Made by a program: the position numbers and the translations under genes. From an uncultured Mycoplasmatota bacterium (lineage in GTDB: Bacteria; Bacillota_I; Bacilli_A; RF39; UBA660), in contig CAMZCT010000005.1 in the NCBI GenBank assembly GCA_947305065.1, forward strand, positions 1-64,000: a stretch of DNA of 64,000 nucleotides, in the 5' to 3' direction. How positions within the stretch are numbered: the stretch's first letter is position 1; every line of letters begins with the position of its first letter. Of the stretch, positions 40,784 to 50,322 are shown piece by piece. The notes beneath the pieces were generated by a model. The model did not search any database and was not told the origin of the DNA. It was given only the letters and a program-made list of their open reading frames with translations.

Positions 40784-41632
40784 CTATTTTTCAACAAATC
40801 TTAAACTCCTTAAAAAACTATCTAATAATGCATTACACTCAGGGGTATCAGCAAAATTAGCTAACTCGATATTATAAAACATACCATTATTACCAGCTGA
40901 TAAAAATCTATATCTTAAAGAAGTATAATTATCAGATGGATTCTTTCTATAAAAGACATTTAAATAATACCATTCAACATTATTAATTTTTAATGATCCA
41001 TTTTGATATAATGGAATCTTACTAGCATCAACAACTTCTCCAGAGTCATCATACGCTGGGGCTAAAGTATCCTCCTTAAGCGTAAAAAAATCTTGAACGT
41101 GATCACTTGAGTTTTGTGAATCCATATAAGCTGTTATTGAACAAGCCGTTCCTTTAGCATTACTAAGTGAATATACGTTAGCACCGTTACTATTATTAGT
41201 ATTAGTAAGTTTACTATCTACCGTATAGTATAAATTATTTATAACTGGTTTATAAACAACATCTTTATTATTTCCTTTGGCAACCCATAAGAATATAACA
41301 ACCCCTAGTATCATTAATATTAGATAACCACCAACTTTAAAAAATATTTTGTATTCAGTATAAATATCAATAAAATCTTTCTTATCGTCTTTTACTCTCT
41401 TAATTTCAACATCACGATAATTATTTAATCTATTATTATATTCCTCTTTTTTACGATAATAATCTTCATTTAAAGACGGATTAGTATCTACTCTACCAGG
41501 AGAAGAAAAATCGCTTCCACCTAGTTTAGTGCCACACATAAAGCAATATTCTTTACCGTCTTCTACGTAATTACCACATTTAGGACAATTCATACAAATC
41601 ACTACTTTCCTATCATATAGATTATACCACAA
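40784..41632 (-). CDS. zinc-ribbon single-TM protein with extracytoplasmic domain
   Basis: MNCPKCGNYVEDGKEYCFMCGTKL; TM GGYLILMILGVVIFLWVA. Start may be MNCPKCG. Confidence 0.75.
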   Translation of the reverse strand: MWYNLYDRKVVICMNCPKCGNYVEDGKEYCFMCGTKLGGSDFSSPGRVDTNPSLNEDYYRKKEEYNNRLNNYRDVEIKRVKDDKKDFIDIYTEYKIFFKVGGYLILMILGVVIFLWVAKGNNKDVVYKPVINNLYYTVDSKLTNTNNSNGANVYSLSNAKGTACSITAYMDSQNSSDHVQDFFTLKEDTLAPAYDDSGEVVDASKIPLYQNGSLKINNVEWYYLNVFYRKNPSDNYTSLRYRFLSAGNNGMFYNIELANFADTPECNALLDSFLRSLRFVEK

Positions 41633-41638
41633 TATATT

Positions 41639-41950
41639 TTAAATATCATTCTTATTATCAATAAAATAACTAATTATATACAAAATTAAAGAAACTATTA
41701 CTATATCCAAAGACCAATTATCACTAAAATAAGAAGTAATATATAAGCCTAAACAAGTTAATAATATAAATAATAATAATCTATTCAATATAGCTATTAC
41801 TACTCCCAAATATCCAGCTTTATCTTTTACTCTAGTAACATGAAGATCAAATTTTTGTTCTCCAGAAGCTCTCTTGATCATATAAGCAGCAAAATATATT
41901 GAAGGAACAAAAGCCAAACACATACCCAATATCTTACAAACAGCTTCCAT
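41639..41950 (-). CDS. small membrane protein
   Basis: Three hydrophobic segments in 103 aa. Confidence 0.6.
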   Translation of the reverse strand: MEAVCKILGMCLAFVPSIYFAAYMIKRASGEQKFDLHVTRVKDKAGYLGVVIAILNRLLLFILLTCLGLYITSYFSDNWSLDIVIVSLILYIISYFIDNKNDI

Positions 41951-41951
41951 A

Positions 41952-42983
41952 TTAAACCTCCTTCAAATACTTTTTCTTAGCATAATTGCAATCTTTCTTA
42001 GTTGATCCCTTTTTATACAAATCAGGATTCTTAAAACCAGATTTTTCATAATCATACTTCATTTTAAACTCATAGAAATAATTATTATTATTGAAATCAC
42101 ATATATCACTAGATCTACTAAATACCACATAAGCCGCTTTGGTATCATTATCATACATAAACAATCTATTCCAACTAGAATCAATTACATTGCCATTAAC
42201 ATTAATAGGGAAAATACTATTATAATCATAAGTTTTAGCTTCTTCCGTATATAAATACAATTCTGATTTATACCATTCCCCTATCTTATTCTTATCTATA
42301 ATTATCAAATTATTATTTAACAATGAAAAATAAGGAATATCATTAAAACTATTCATATTTTTAACATACTCGATATTTTGATTAAATATTCTTAATCTAA
42401 AGGAATTAAGATCTCTATTATAGCCATAATCAAATTTGTAATTATACTTAGAAGGAATTGATCCTCCAAAAGAATAATAATAACCAGGATATTCAGAATA
42501 ATCTACTATATACTTTAATACATCATAATTAACTCGTATTTCATTATTTAAAACACCATTTTCAACAATAATATTAGGAGTCGTAAAATCCTTTTTATAA
42601 GTAATATTATTCAAAACAACAGAATATTGTGAATCATTACTCTTTTCAAACTTTAAATTTTCTGTTTTTCCCTGACCAACAAATAACATGTTCAAGCAAT
42701 TACCATGATACAAATAATAATCTTCGTTGATTACTACCAAATGGTCATATACAGCATCAACAACACAACTCTTTAACAGCGTTTTAACTCTGTCGTTTTT
42801 TACCTTATAAGAATATATTCCATTTTTATTATCATTTACTTTTTTTCCACTTAAAGAAGGAAGAATTCCTCCATCAGTTTTATTCTCTTCCCTAAGGAAG
42901 AAATAGTAGTATCCAAATCCACCTAAAACTCCAAATACCACAACAAATAAGACTAATTTTACAAATATATTAGACTTCTTCAT
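41952..42983 (-). CDS. membrane-anchored hypothetical protein
   Basis: N-terminal TM, long extracytoplasmic part. Confidence 0.6.
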   Translation of the reverse strand: MKKSNIFVKLVLFVVVFGVLGGFGYYYFFLREENKTDGGILPSLSGKKVNDNKNGIYSYKVKNDRVKTLLKSCVVDAVYDHLVVINEDYYLYHGNCLNMLFVGQGKTENLKFEKSNDSQYSVVLNNITYKKDFTTPNIIVENGVLNNEIRVNYDVLKYIVDYSEYPGYYYSFGGSIPSKYNYKFDYGYNRDLNSFRLRIFNQNIEYVKNMNSFNDIPYFSLLNNNLIIIDKNKIGEWYKSELYLYTEEAKTYDYNSIFPINVNGNVIDSSWNRLFMYDNDTKAAYVVFSRSSDICDFNNNNYFYEFKMKYDYEKSGFKNPDLYKKGSTKKDCNYAKKKYLKEV

Positions 42984-43094
42984 AACAATCTTCCTCTATT
43001 GTATAAAATTATACCATAATCACACTCAAAATTAAATTACTAAACTTATTATTTACAAAAAAAAGAGCTTTAAAAAGCTCTAACATTTTATTAA

Positions 43095-43550
43095 TTAAAC
43101 TCTCGTAACTTTCATGCTGATTCCCATATTACATGTTTTATCAGCAAAATCAGCTATATTTTTAGTATACTTAAGTGCAACATATACTTTTTGTTTATTA
43201 TTCTTCTTTAAAACTCTATTACCGATAATATCATGACCTTCTGTATCATATATTCTATAACTCATCCAATCACTAACACCTGTAATATTAATATTATTAA
43301 TATTCATATCAAATAACGTATCATTTTTAATATCAAAACTAAATATAAATTCCTGTCCTACTTTATCAAAATTAATATTATAATCTAAGTTTCCATCTAT
43401 CAACCTAACATAACCAAGTTCTTCAGTTTTAACGCTTATGTTATCGATACTTAAAGTTTCATCACTACTTACTTTATCATAATTAAAATATATAAACATA
43501 ACAAATAAAATACCCACAACAAGAAGTATTTTAATACTCTTTTCTTTCAT
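43095..43550 (-). CDS. membrane-anchored hypothetical protein
   Basis: N-terminal TM; FSFDIKNDTLFDMNIN...KQKVYVALKY pattern resembles the N-terminal domain of ORF 33687-35849. Confidence 0.6.
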   Translation of the reverse strand: MKEKSIKILLVVGILFVMFIYFNYDKVSSDETLSIDNISVKTEELGYVRLIDGNLDYNINFDKVGQEFIFSFDIKNDTLFDMNINNINITGVSDWMSYRIYDTEGHDIIGNRVLKKNNKQKVYVALKYTKNIADFADKTCNMGISMKVTRV

Positions 43551-43586
43551 AATAAAACCCCCATTTATTGGGGATATTATATCGCA

Positions 43587-45155
43587 TTATGGGGTATTTT
43601 CCAAATTTTCCTCGCTAGTTACAGCACCATCTCCAGAAGGAGGATTAGTATTTTCTCCATTATCTTCTGGTTTATCTTCTACTTCTGGTTCAGGTTCAAC
43701 ATATTTTTCATAACAACTATTATCATCGTGAATATAATAAACAGTATCATTATATATAACTTTAACATATTCTTTATTATACCCTAGCAAAGTTAACTCT
43801 GTACCAGCTTTAATAGTATTAAATACATTATTAAATAAGTAATAATAAGGTGTTTTATATAATTTTTCATCTTTTTTCAAGATAACCAAATCATTCATAT
43901 TATCCTTTGTCCATATTGGTACTGGTAGATTAAACTTATTAATATTATCTATGTAATAAACTTCATCTTCATAAACTATTCTAACAAGAGTATCAGATAT
44001 ACCCGTTATATTAACGCTAGTACCAGCATTTATAGTCCCAGCCTTATTAGGAACCGTTAAACTCGGAGTTGTTCTTAAATAAGTATCTTCTTTTATTTCT
44101 GCTACGACATTAATATCATTAAAAGTAACAGCAATATTATTAATATCACTATTAATTCCATTAACTACTTGTCTTTTAGTGATATCATTAGTAACTGAAA
44201 AATAAGAAACGTTCATATCTACTTGTCCAGTAATTCCTGGCACACTACCAGACGAAGTATATTGCCACATATGATAATTACCAGCATAGTTCGTTGAATC
44301 AGCATAATGAGCCAACCAAACGCGGTTATTTCCAAATCTTCCAACTTCTAATCTGTTATTAAATGCATTTAGATAAGAATAAATCATAGGTGTATACCCT
44401 TTGCTTCTAATGTAATCAGCAAATGCTAAAGTATTATTCGTAATCTGGTGATCACTTAAACCTCTCATCCTAGTATCTTGTCTATTACCAAATATTTCTA
44501 TATCGTACGCAATAGGATAACTGATATCATAATTTTTAATAACCTCAGCAACCCAAGCTGCTTCTTCACGAGCTTCTGCTTCGTTTATAGCAGCAGTAAA
44601 GAAATAAACTCCTACATTTATATTATTAGCTAATGCACCTTTAATATTTTGATAAAAAGTATTATCCATCATAATAGTTCCAGATTCATATCCTCTAAAA
44701 CCAATTCTTATCATAGCAAAATTAATACCTGCTTCTTTAACTTTTTTCCAGTCAATTCTACCATTCCAAGTAGAAACATCAATTCCAATACTTGTTTCAT
44801 TTGTTTCATATCTCGCTAACGCCTCTGTAGCTGTCGTATCCTTACCGGTTCCTTTATCTACTTCTATCTTCTTAGGATCTTCCTTTTCGTTCTTAGAAGC
44901 TATAATTATCTCTTTTGGTTTAATCTCCAATAGAGGTAACTCATATTCCTCTGTAACGACATTAATTTCACTATCTGCAACATTGTCTAAAAATTTATAA
45001 ATAGCTTCTTCTTCATTTAATGAAGTTACTTCAAAAGGTAATCTATTATTATTTGAAAAAGCATATGTTAAAGAAATCATAGATATAATAACTACGACTA
45101 CCAAAATAGCAATAATCATATAATATTTACTATTTCTAAACATATTCCTCTTCAT
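43587..45155 (-). CDS. GH25 lysozyme-like protein with SH3-like repeats, membrane-anchored
   Basis: IGIDVSTWNGRIDWKKVKEAGINFAMIRIGFRGY...YPIAYDIEIFG...VWLAHYAD...YHMWQYTSSGSVPGITGQVDMN. Confidence 0.92.
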   Translation of the reverse strand: MKRNMFRNSKYYMIIAILVVVVIISMISLTYAFSNNNRLPFEVTSLNEEEAIYKFLDNVADSEINVVTEEYELPLLEIKPKEIIIASKNEKEDPKKIEVDKGTGKDTTATEALARYETNETSIGIDVSTWNGRIDWKKVKEAGINFAMIRIGFRGYESGTIMMDNTFYQNIKGALANNINVGVYFFTAAINEAEAREEAAWVAEVIKNYDISYPIAYDIEIFGNRQDTRMRGLSDHQITNNTLAFADYIRSKGYTPMIYSYLNAFNNRLEVGRFGNNRVWLAHYADSTNYAGNYHMWQYTSSGSVPGITGQVDMNVSYFSVTNDITKRQVVNGINSDINNIAVTFNDINVVAEIKEDTYLRTTPSLTVPNKAGTINAGTSVNITGISDTLVRIVYEDEVYYIDNINKFNLPVPIWTKDNMNDLVILKKDEKLYKTPYYYLFNNVFNTIKAGTELTLLGYNKEYVKVIYNDTVYYIHDDNSCYEKYVEPEPEVEDKPEDNGENTNPPSGDGAVTSEENLENTP

Positions 45156-45164
45156 AATAATCTC

Positions 45165-46130
45165 CTATTCCTCTTCATCCTTTATATAAAAGAATATTCC
45201 AAAAGCTACAAGAACAACTAAGAATAAAACTATAATTCCCCCAGAAACGTACTGTTCCCTATTAGTATTATTAGTCGCATTAGGTTTATTACCATCAGTA
45301 GTGGGACCTTCTGCTTCAACTTCTACTTTCTTAAAGCTGTCTTCCAATTCTTTAGCAATAAATATCCTATTATTAACAATATTAGCGTAATTATCAGCTG
45401 AATAAGTATAAGACCCACCATTATTATAGTAAATAGTCATATTTTTTAAATAATACTCTTCTCCAGCCATAACAGGAGCATCAGAAAGATCAATAAAAGT
45501 TCTATTGCCTAATCCCATAACACTAGTTCTAAAACTATTACCTTCATCAATTCTTACCCATTCTAATTCAATATCTACCATTTCCTTAGTATTTCCAATT
45601 AAACTAAAATAAATATTACTATTTGAGAAAACACTATCAGAAAAATCTATACTTTTAAAATCACGCCAAGCGTTCACATCATCTTTAATTTCATCTATTA
45701 CAAAGTAACTCTTTTTTTCATCTATAACCAAACGCATATTATCACTAGTATTTGTTGTATATCTTACCAATCTTCCGTCATTATACTTAATCATCGCTTC
45801 TTTAATAAAGTACTTTAATCCAATTACTACATTTTCCCCATAATTAGGAACTTCAAAATAAGGTTTACTCGTCTGTAATCCTTTTATGTCGGCTTTAAAA
45901 CTCAAATTATTATTACCAACTAAAAGATTAACATTGTTCATGTTTTTTACTTCTCCATCGATTTCTACATATACTTTTTCAAACGGAACTACGTGTTCAT
46001 CTTTAACAATACTAATAGAATTTAAATCCCTAGTATTTATAGAATTTGATGTTCTGTTAGAAACAATTAAAATTCCTACAAAAACAAATAGAATAAAGAT
46101 GCTTAAAATCCATTTATTTTTATTATTCAT
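45165..46130 (-). CDS. hypothetical protein with N- and C-terminal TM segments
   Basis: N-terminal signal/TM and C-terminal GGIIVLFLVVLVAFGIFFYI. Confidence 0.6.
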   Translation of the reverse strand: MNNKNKWILSIFILFVFVGILIVSNRTSNSINTRDLNSISIVKDEHVVPFEKVYVEIDGEVKNMNNVNLLVGNNNLSFKADIKGLQTSKPYFEVPNYGENVVIGLKYFIKEAMIKYNDGRLVRYTTNTSDNMRLVIDEKKSYFVIDEIKDDVNAWRDFKSIDFSDSVFSNSNIYFSLIGNTKEMVDIELEWVRIDEGNSFRTSVMGLGNRTFIDLSDAPVMAGEEYYLKNMTIYYNNGGSYTYSADNYANIVNNRIFIAKELEDSFKKVEVEAEGPTTDGNKPNATNNTNREQYVSGGIIVLFLVVLVAFGIFFYIKDEEE

Positions 46131-46140
46131 ACCACACCTA

Positions 46141-47529
46141 CTAACTCTTGATTAGATAAATATTGCCATCTACTATTAATCTACTATCATATACTATTAT
46201 ATCATTTCCATCTAAAGTTTCCAACACCTCATTAGAATAATCAACAAATTTAATCTTGTTATCTTTATGATATATTAAATACCTATCGTTATAATAAACC
46301 AATTCCCCTAAATCATTTATAATCTTTTTACCACTCTTATTATATAAAACATTACCTTTATCCAAAGATACATAATAATAACCTTTTTGAACCTTAATAA
46401 CATTCTTTACTTTAGCTTTATTAACTTTCAATTCTAATTCTTTGTCCATAGATGAAGAATATATAGACAAAACACCTTTATTATAGCTATAAACTACATT
46501 CTCATTATTAAACCCTGTCTCTTGAGCAACATTATATTTATCGTCTTTGATTATGTACATATCATGATATTTATAGTCTTTATCTAACAAAGTCTCTAAA
46601 TAATTGTTAATAATTACATAATTGTTTCCCACGTTATACTCATATAAAGAACTATCATCTCTTAACGAATAATTAACTATATTATGTCTTATTTTGTTTT
46701 TAACTATTCTCTTCAATAAATTATCATAAAAAGACAGTTTATCATTACCTACCAAGTATCCATCTTCAATTTTTTTAACAATATCATACTTTGGTTGTAA
46801 AACTACTTCCTTATTAGAATTCATAATTCCATATTTATTATTCATTGCAAAAATAGTACTTATTCCATCATTAATTAAATCATCATAATTACACTCTAAA
46901 TTAATTTTACCATCAATATTAACTGATCCATATTTATCAGCTTTCTTAACAATTATATTATCTCTACTATAAGTATATATTACATTATTAGCTACTTTGT
47001 CACCTACTAAAGTAATACCGTCTAAAACTACTAAACCTTTATTTTCAAAATTATATATATAGGTGTCATTATCCTTATACTGAATAAAACCAAGTAAATA
47101 TTCCTCATTGTTTTTATATATCAAAGGTATAACTTCAGACACATCATTAATTGTAAATAACTTCGTAGGTCCTTTATCACCAATAGTATAAACACTTAAT
47201 TTTTCATTATAAGTATTATAAGCAATAGATGTATCATCATTTTTCATATAAATACCATCGTATCTAACTCCAGTGTCATTTAGATACAATTCTTTTCCAT
47301 CTCTATCTATAACACTTATTATTTTATTATCATTTACACCCAAAAAATATCTATCAAAAGGAACAATTTTATAATCTGATACATATAATTGTTGTAATTT
47401 GAAAGAAGACTTCTTCTCTTCTTTATTTAATTGTAATAGTACTCCACCAATAATTATTACTAATAACATAATTACAATAATAATTACTAATAATATTCTA
47501 TTTTTCTTACTCTCATCCATAAAAATCAC
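46141..47529 (-). CDS. membrane-anchored WG-repeat-like protein
   Basis: YGSVNIDGKINLECNYDDLINDG, KYGIMNSNKEVVLQPKYDIVKKIEDGY. Confidence 0.65.
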   Translation of the reverse strand: MIFMDESKKNRILLVIIIVIMLLVIIIGGVLLQLNKEEKKSSFKLQQLYVSDYKIVPFDRYFLGVNDNKIISVIDRDGKELYLNDTGVRYDGIYMKNDDTSIAYNTYNEKLSVYTIGDKGPTKLFTINDVSEVIPLIYKNNEEYLLGFIQYKDNDTYIYNFENKGLVVLDGITLVGDKVANNVIYTYSRDNIIVKKADKYGSVNIDGKINLECNYDDLINDGISTIFAMNNKYGIMNSNKEVVLQPKYDIVKKIEDGYLVGNDKLSFYDNLLKRIVKNKIRHNIVNYSLRDDSSLYEYNVGNNYVIINNYLETLLDKDYKYHDMYIIKDDKYNVAQETGFNNENVVYSYNKGVLSIYSSSMDKELELKVNKAKVKNVIKVQKGYYYVSLDKGNVLYNKSGKKIINDLGELVYYNDRYLIYHKDNKIKFVDYSNEVLETLDGNDIIVYDSRLIVDGNIYLIKS

Positions 47530-47572
47530 TACTTAAAATATATCATATTTTTATAAAAAAAAGAAGCAATAA

Positions 47573-47818
47573 CTACTTCTCTTCTTCTATTTCAAATTCC
47601 TCTAATTCACCATTCTCTTTTAATATTTTATTAACTTTCTCAGTAGCTTTATTAAGTTTATCAGAACAATTCTTAGCTAAATTCATCGCATTACTATACT
47701 TTTCTATAGCCTCGTCTAAACCCACATTACCTGTTTCTAATTCTTTAGCAATTGTTTCTAATTCTAATAACGATTCCTCAAAAGTTTTTTCTTCTTTTTT
47801 AGTAGCCATCTTAATCAA
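47573..47818 (-). CDS. xseB: exodeoxyribonuclease VII small subunit
   Basis: TFEESLLELETIAKELETGNVGLDEAIEKY, next to xseA. Confidence 0.95.
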   Translation of the reverse strand: MIKMATKKEEKTFEESLLELETIAKELETGNVGLDEAIEKYSNAMNLAKNCSDKLNKATEKVNKILKENGELEEFEIEEEK

Positions 47819-49160
47819 TCTCCTTTACCTCGGCCTTAATATTACCTTTTGCTAATCTTATATCGATATTATCTCCCTTTTTAACCATTTTACTATCGCT
47901 TATTATTTCTTTGTCCTTAGTTACTAAACTATAACCTTTTCCCAAAATATTTAATGGGTTTAATAATTCTAATTTATTAACTAAAATTTTATAATTATAA
48001 GTATTATTATTAATAACATTGATAACTGTCTTTTTTAAACTATCAACATATTTAGCAATAATTTCCTTCTTTACATCGTACATCCCTAATGGGTTCTTTA
48101 GAATATAACTCGATTTAACATTATTTAATCTCACCTTATATTCCGTTAATTTATTAATCATTATTTTGTTTAACGAATCAATTAAGGTATCTAATTTCTG
48201 TTCTTTTATCTCATACAAACTCATTGGATTTCTTAAAACAAATGAATTCTTTAATTCTTCTAATTTTCTATTATTTATTTTTAAAATATTATTAATCGCT
48301 TCATTTGATCTTATTTTATATTGATTTATTAAATTATTTAAATCTACTAAGTTAGGAACTGCCATTTCTGCTGCTCCCGTTGGTGTAGGTGCCCTTAAAT
48401 CTGCTACAAAATCCGCTATTGTAAAATCAACTTCATGACCAACTGCAGAAATTACAGGTATTTTAGAAGCAAATATTGCTCTAGCAACAATTTCTTCATT
48501 AAATGCCCATAAATCTTCGATGGATCCCCCACCACGTCCGCAAATAATTACATCTAAATCAAATTCTTGAGCTTTATTTAATTGTTCTACAATACTTTCC
48601 TTAGCTCCAACACCTTGTACTAAAGCTGGAAATAGTATTGTTTCACATATCGGATATCTTCTTTTAATAGTACTTAAAATATCTCTAATCGCCGCACCAG
48701 TTGGTGCTGTAATAATACCAATTCTTTTAGGAAATTTTGGTATAGGTTTTTTAAATTCTCTTTTAAATAAACCTTCTTCTTCTAATTGTTTCTTCAATCT
48801 TTCATATTCTAAATACAAGTTACCAATACCATCTAAATTCATCTCTTCAACGTATATCTGATAACCACCAGTTGCTTCATATACTGTTACTCTTCCACAT
48901 ACCAAGACTTTCATTCCGTCTTCTGGTTCAAAAATTAAATTTCTTGTACTGGTAGCGAACATAACGGCAGAAATACGGCTATTCTCATCCTTTAAGGTAA
49001 AATATAAATGTCCCCTAGAATGATGCTTAAAATTGCTAATTTCTCCCTTTAAATAGATATGATGTAATTGTTCTTTTTCATCAAACATATTTTTAATCGC
49101 TCTATTTAAAGCAGTAATTGTATAATACTTGATTTCACTATTCATAATACCACCATGCAC
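47811..49160 (-). CDS. xseA: exodeoxyribonuclease VII large subunit
   Basis: HHIYLKGEISNFKHHSRGHLYFTLKDE, GRGGGSIEDLWAFN, ADLRAPTPTGAAE. Confidence 0.97.
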   Translation of the reverse strand: MHGGIMNSEIKYYTITALNRAIKNMFDEKEQLHHIYLKGEISNFKHHSRGHLYFTLKDENSRISAVMFATSTRNLIFEPEDGMKVLVCGRVTVYEATGGYQIYVEEMNLDGIGNLYLEYERLKKQLEEEGLFKREFKKPIPKFPKRIGIITAPTGAAIRDILSTIKRRYPICETILFPALVQGVGAKESIVEQLNKAQEFDLDVIICGRGGGSIEDLWAFNEEIVARAIFASKIPVISAVGHEVDFTIADFVADLRAPTPTGAAEMAVPNLVDLNNLINQYKIRSNEAINNILKINNRKLEELKNSFVLRNPMSLYEIKEQKLDTLIDSLNKIMINKLTEYKVRLNNVKSSYILKNPLGMYDVKKEIIAKYVDSLKKTVINVINNNTYNYKILVNKLELLNPLNILGKGYSLVTKDKEIISDSKMVKKGDNIDIRLAKGNIKAEVKEID

Positions 49161-49236
49161 TTATACCTTATTATAACATATAGTTAGTTTAGAACTAATA
49201 TATTATTTTAAATTTCTTTATATTTAAAAATTTTAA

Positions 49237-49332
49237 ATATCTCCAGATGCAACAATAAACTATATCATCAATGAATTAGATACAACACTAAGTGAATTAC
49301 AAGAATTAGAATTAATTAAAAAAAGCATTTAA
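49237..49332 (+). pseudogene. start-less gene-end remnant
   Basis: Open frame ISPDATINYIINELDTTLSELQELELIKKSI* with no start codon. Confidence 0.25.
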
Positions 49333-49346
49333 AAAAGTAACTATTG

Positions 49347-49748
49347 TTACTTTTCTTTTATTATTTTATCTAATATAGCATTAATCATCTTTCTTACTTT
49401 ATCATCACTATATTTTTTAGATAATTCAATTGCTTCATTTATTGCTACTACATTAGGAGTATCATCTTCATATAGTAGTTCATAAATACCTATTCTAAGT
49501 ATTTGTGCACCAGTCTTATCTATTCTATCAATAGTCCAATTTCTCATATACTTATTAGCTAAAGCATCTATTTCTTCTTCATGAGTAATAACGCCATAAA
49601 CTAAGTCCCTTACAAATTCATTATTAATTTCTAAATTATCGCTAATAAGCTCCTCAATATTATAATCAATATTTTGATTTTTCATTATATCTATTTGATA
49701 AAGTATAACCATAGCCTTTTCACGTAATTCACTTCTAGTCTTTCCCAT
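49347..49748 (-). CDS. nusB: transcription antitermination factor NusB
   Basis: SELREKAMVILYQID, NWTIDRIDKTGAQILRIGIYELLY, VAINEAIELSKKYSDDK. Confidence 0.95.
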   Translation of the reverse strand: MGKTRSELREKAMVILYQIDIMKNQNIDYNIEELISDNLEINNEFVRDLVYGVITHEEEIDALANKYMRNWTIDRIDKTGAQILRIGIYELLYEDDTPNVVAINEAIELSKKYSDDKVRKMINAILDKIIKEK

Positions 49749-49801
49749 AAATACACTTCCTCATCACTGATGTGATTATACCACAAAAAACACTGATATA
49801 T

Positions 49802-50320
49802 TTACAAAAGTTCCATTTTTATAAAAAATTCTTTTACATCATTAGGTTTATTAAATTTAATATCCCCTTTAATATCCATGAATCTTTCCAAATATTCTAA
49901 ATCTATTTTATTATCAGAATATTTTTCTAAATCCTTCTTAGTAATTTTCTTTTTTAAATAAAACGGTTTTAATCTCTTATCAAGCGGATCATAATCAGGT
50001 ACTTTAACCCTATACCATGATCCAATTCCTTCTACATATTCATATACCATTCCAGGTAATTCATAATCACTATAATACCTCTCTAAGGACTTCAAAAATA
50101 CTAAATCGAAATTTGTAATATCTTCATTCTTGTCTTTTCTAGTGTCTTTTAATATTTCATCTATACTATTTAAAGTCTCGATAACAACTATCTCGTCCCC
50201 TCTTTTAAAAACTTTAATAATTGCTCTTTCTTCTTTAATAATTCTATCTTTAAGGAAAGAAGCCATAACATTAAAATGTAATATATCACTTAAACCATAA
50301 AAATAACCATCTCTATACAT
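49802..50320 (-). CDS. hypothetical protein (172 aa)
   Basis: Intact ORF in operon with mutS. Confidence 0.55.
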   Translation of the reverse strand: MYRDGYFYGLSDILHFNVMASFLKDRIIKEERAIIKVFKRGDEIVVIETLNSIDEILKDTRKDKNEDITNFDLVFLKSLERYYSDYELPGMVYEYVEGIGSWYRVKVPDYDPLDKRLKPFYLKKKITKKDLEKYSDNKIDLEYLERFMDIKGDIKFNKPNDVKEFFIKMELL

Positions 50321-50322
50321 AA

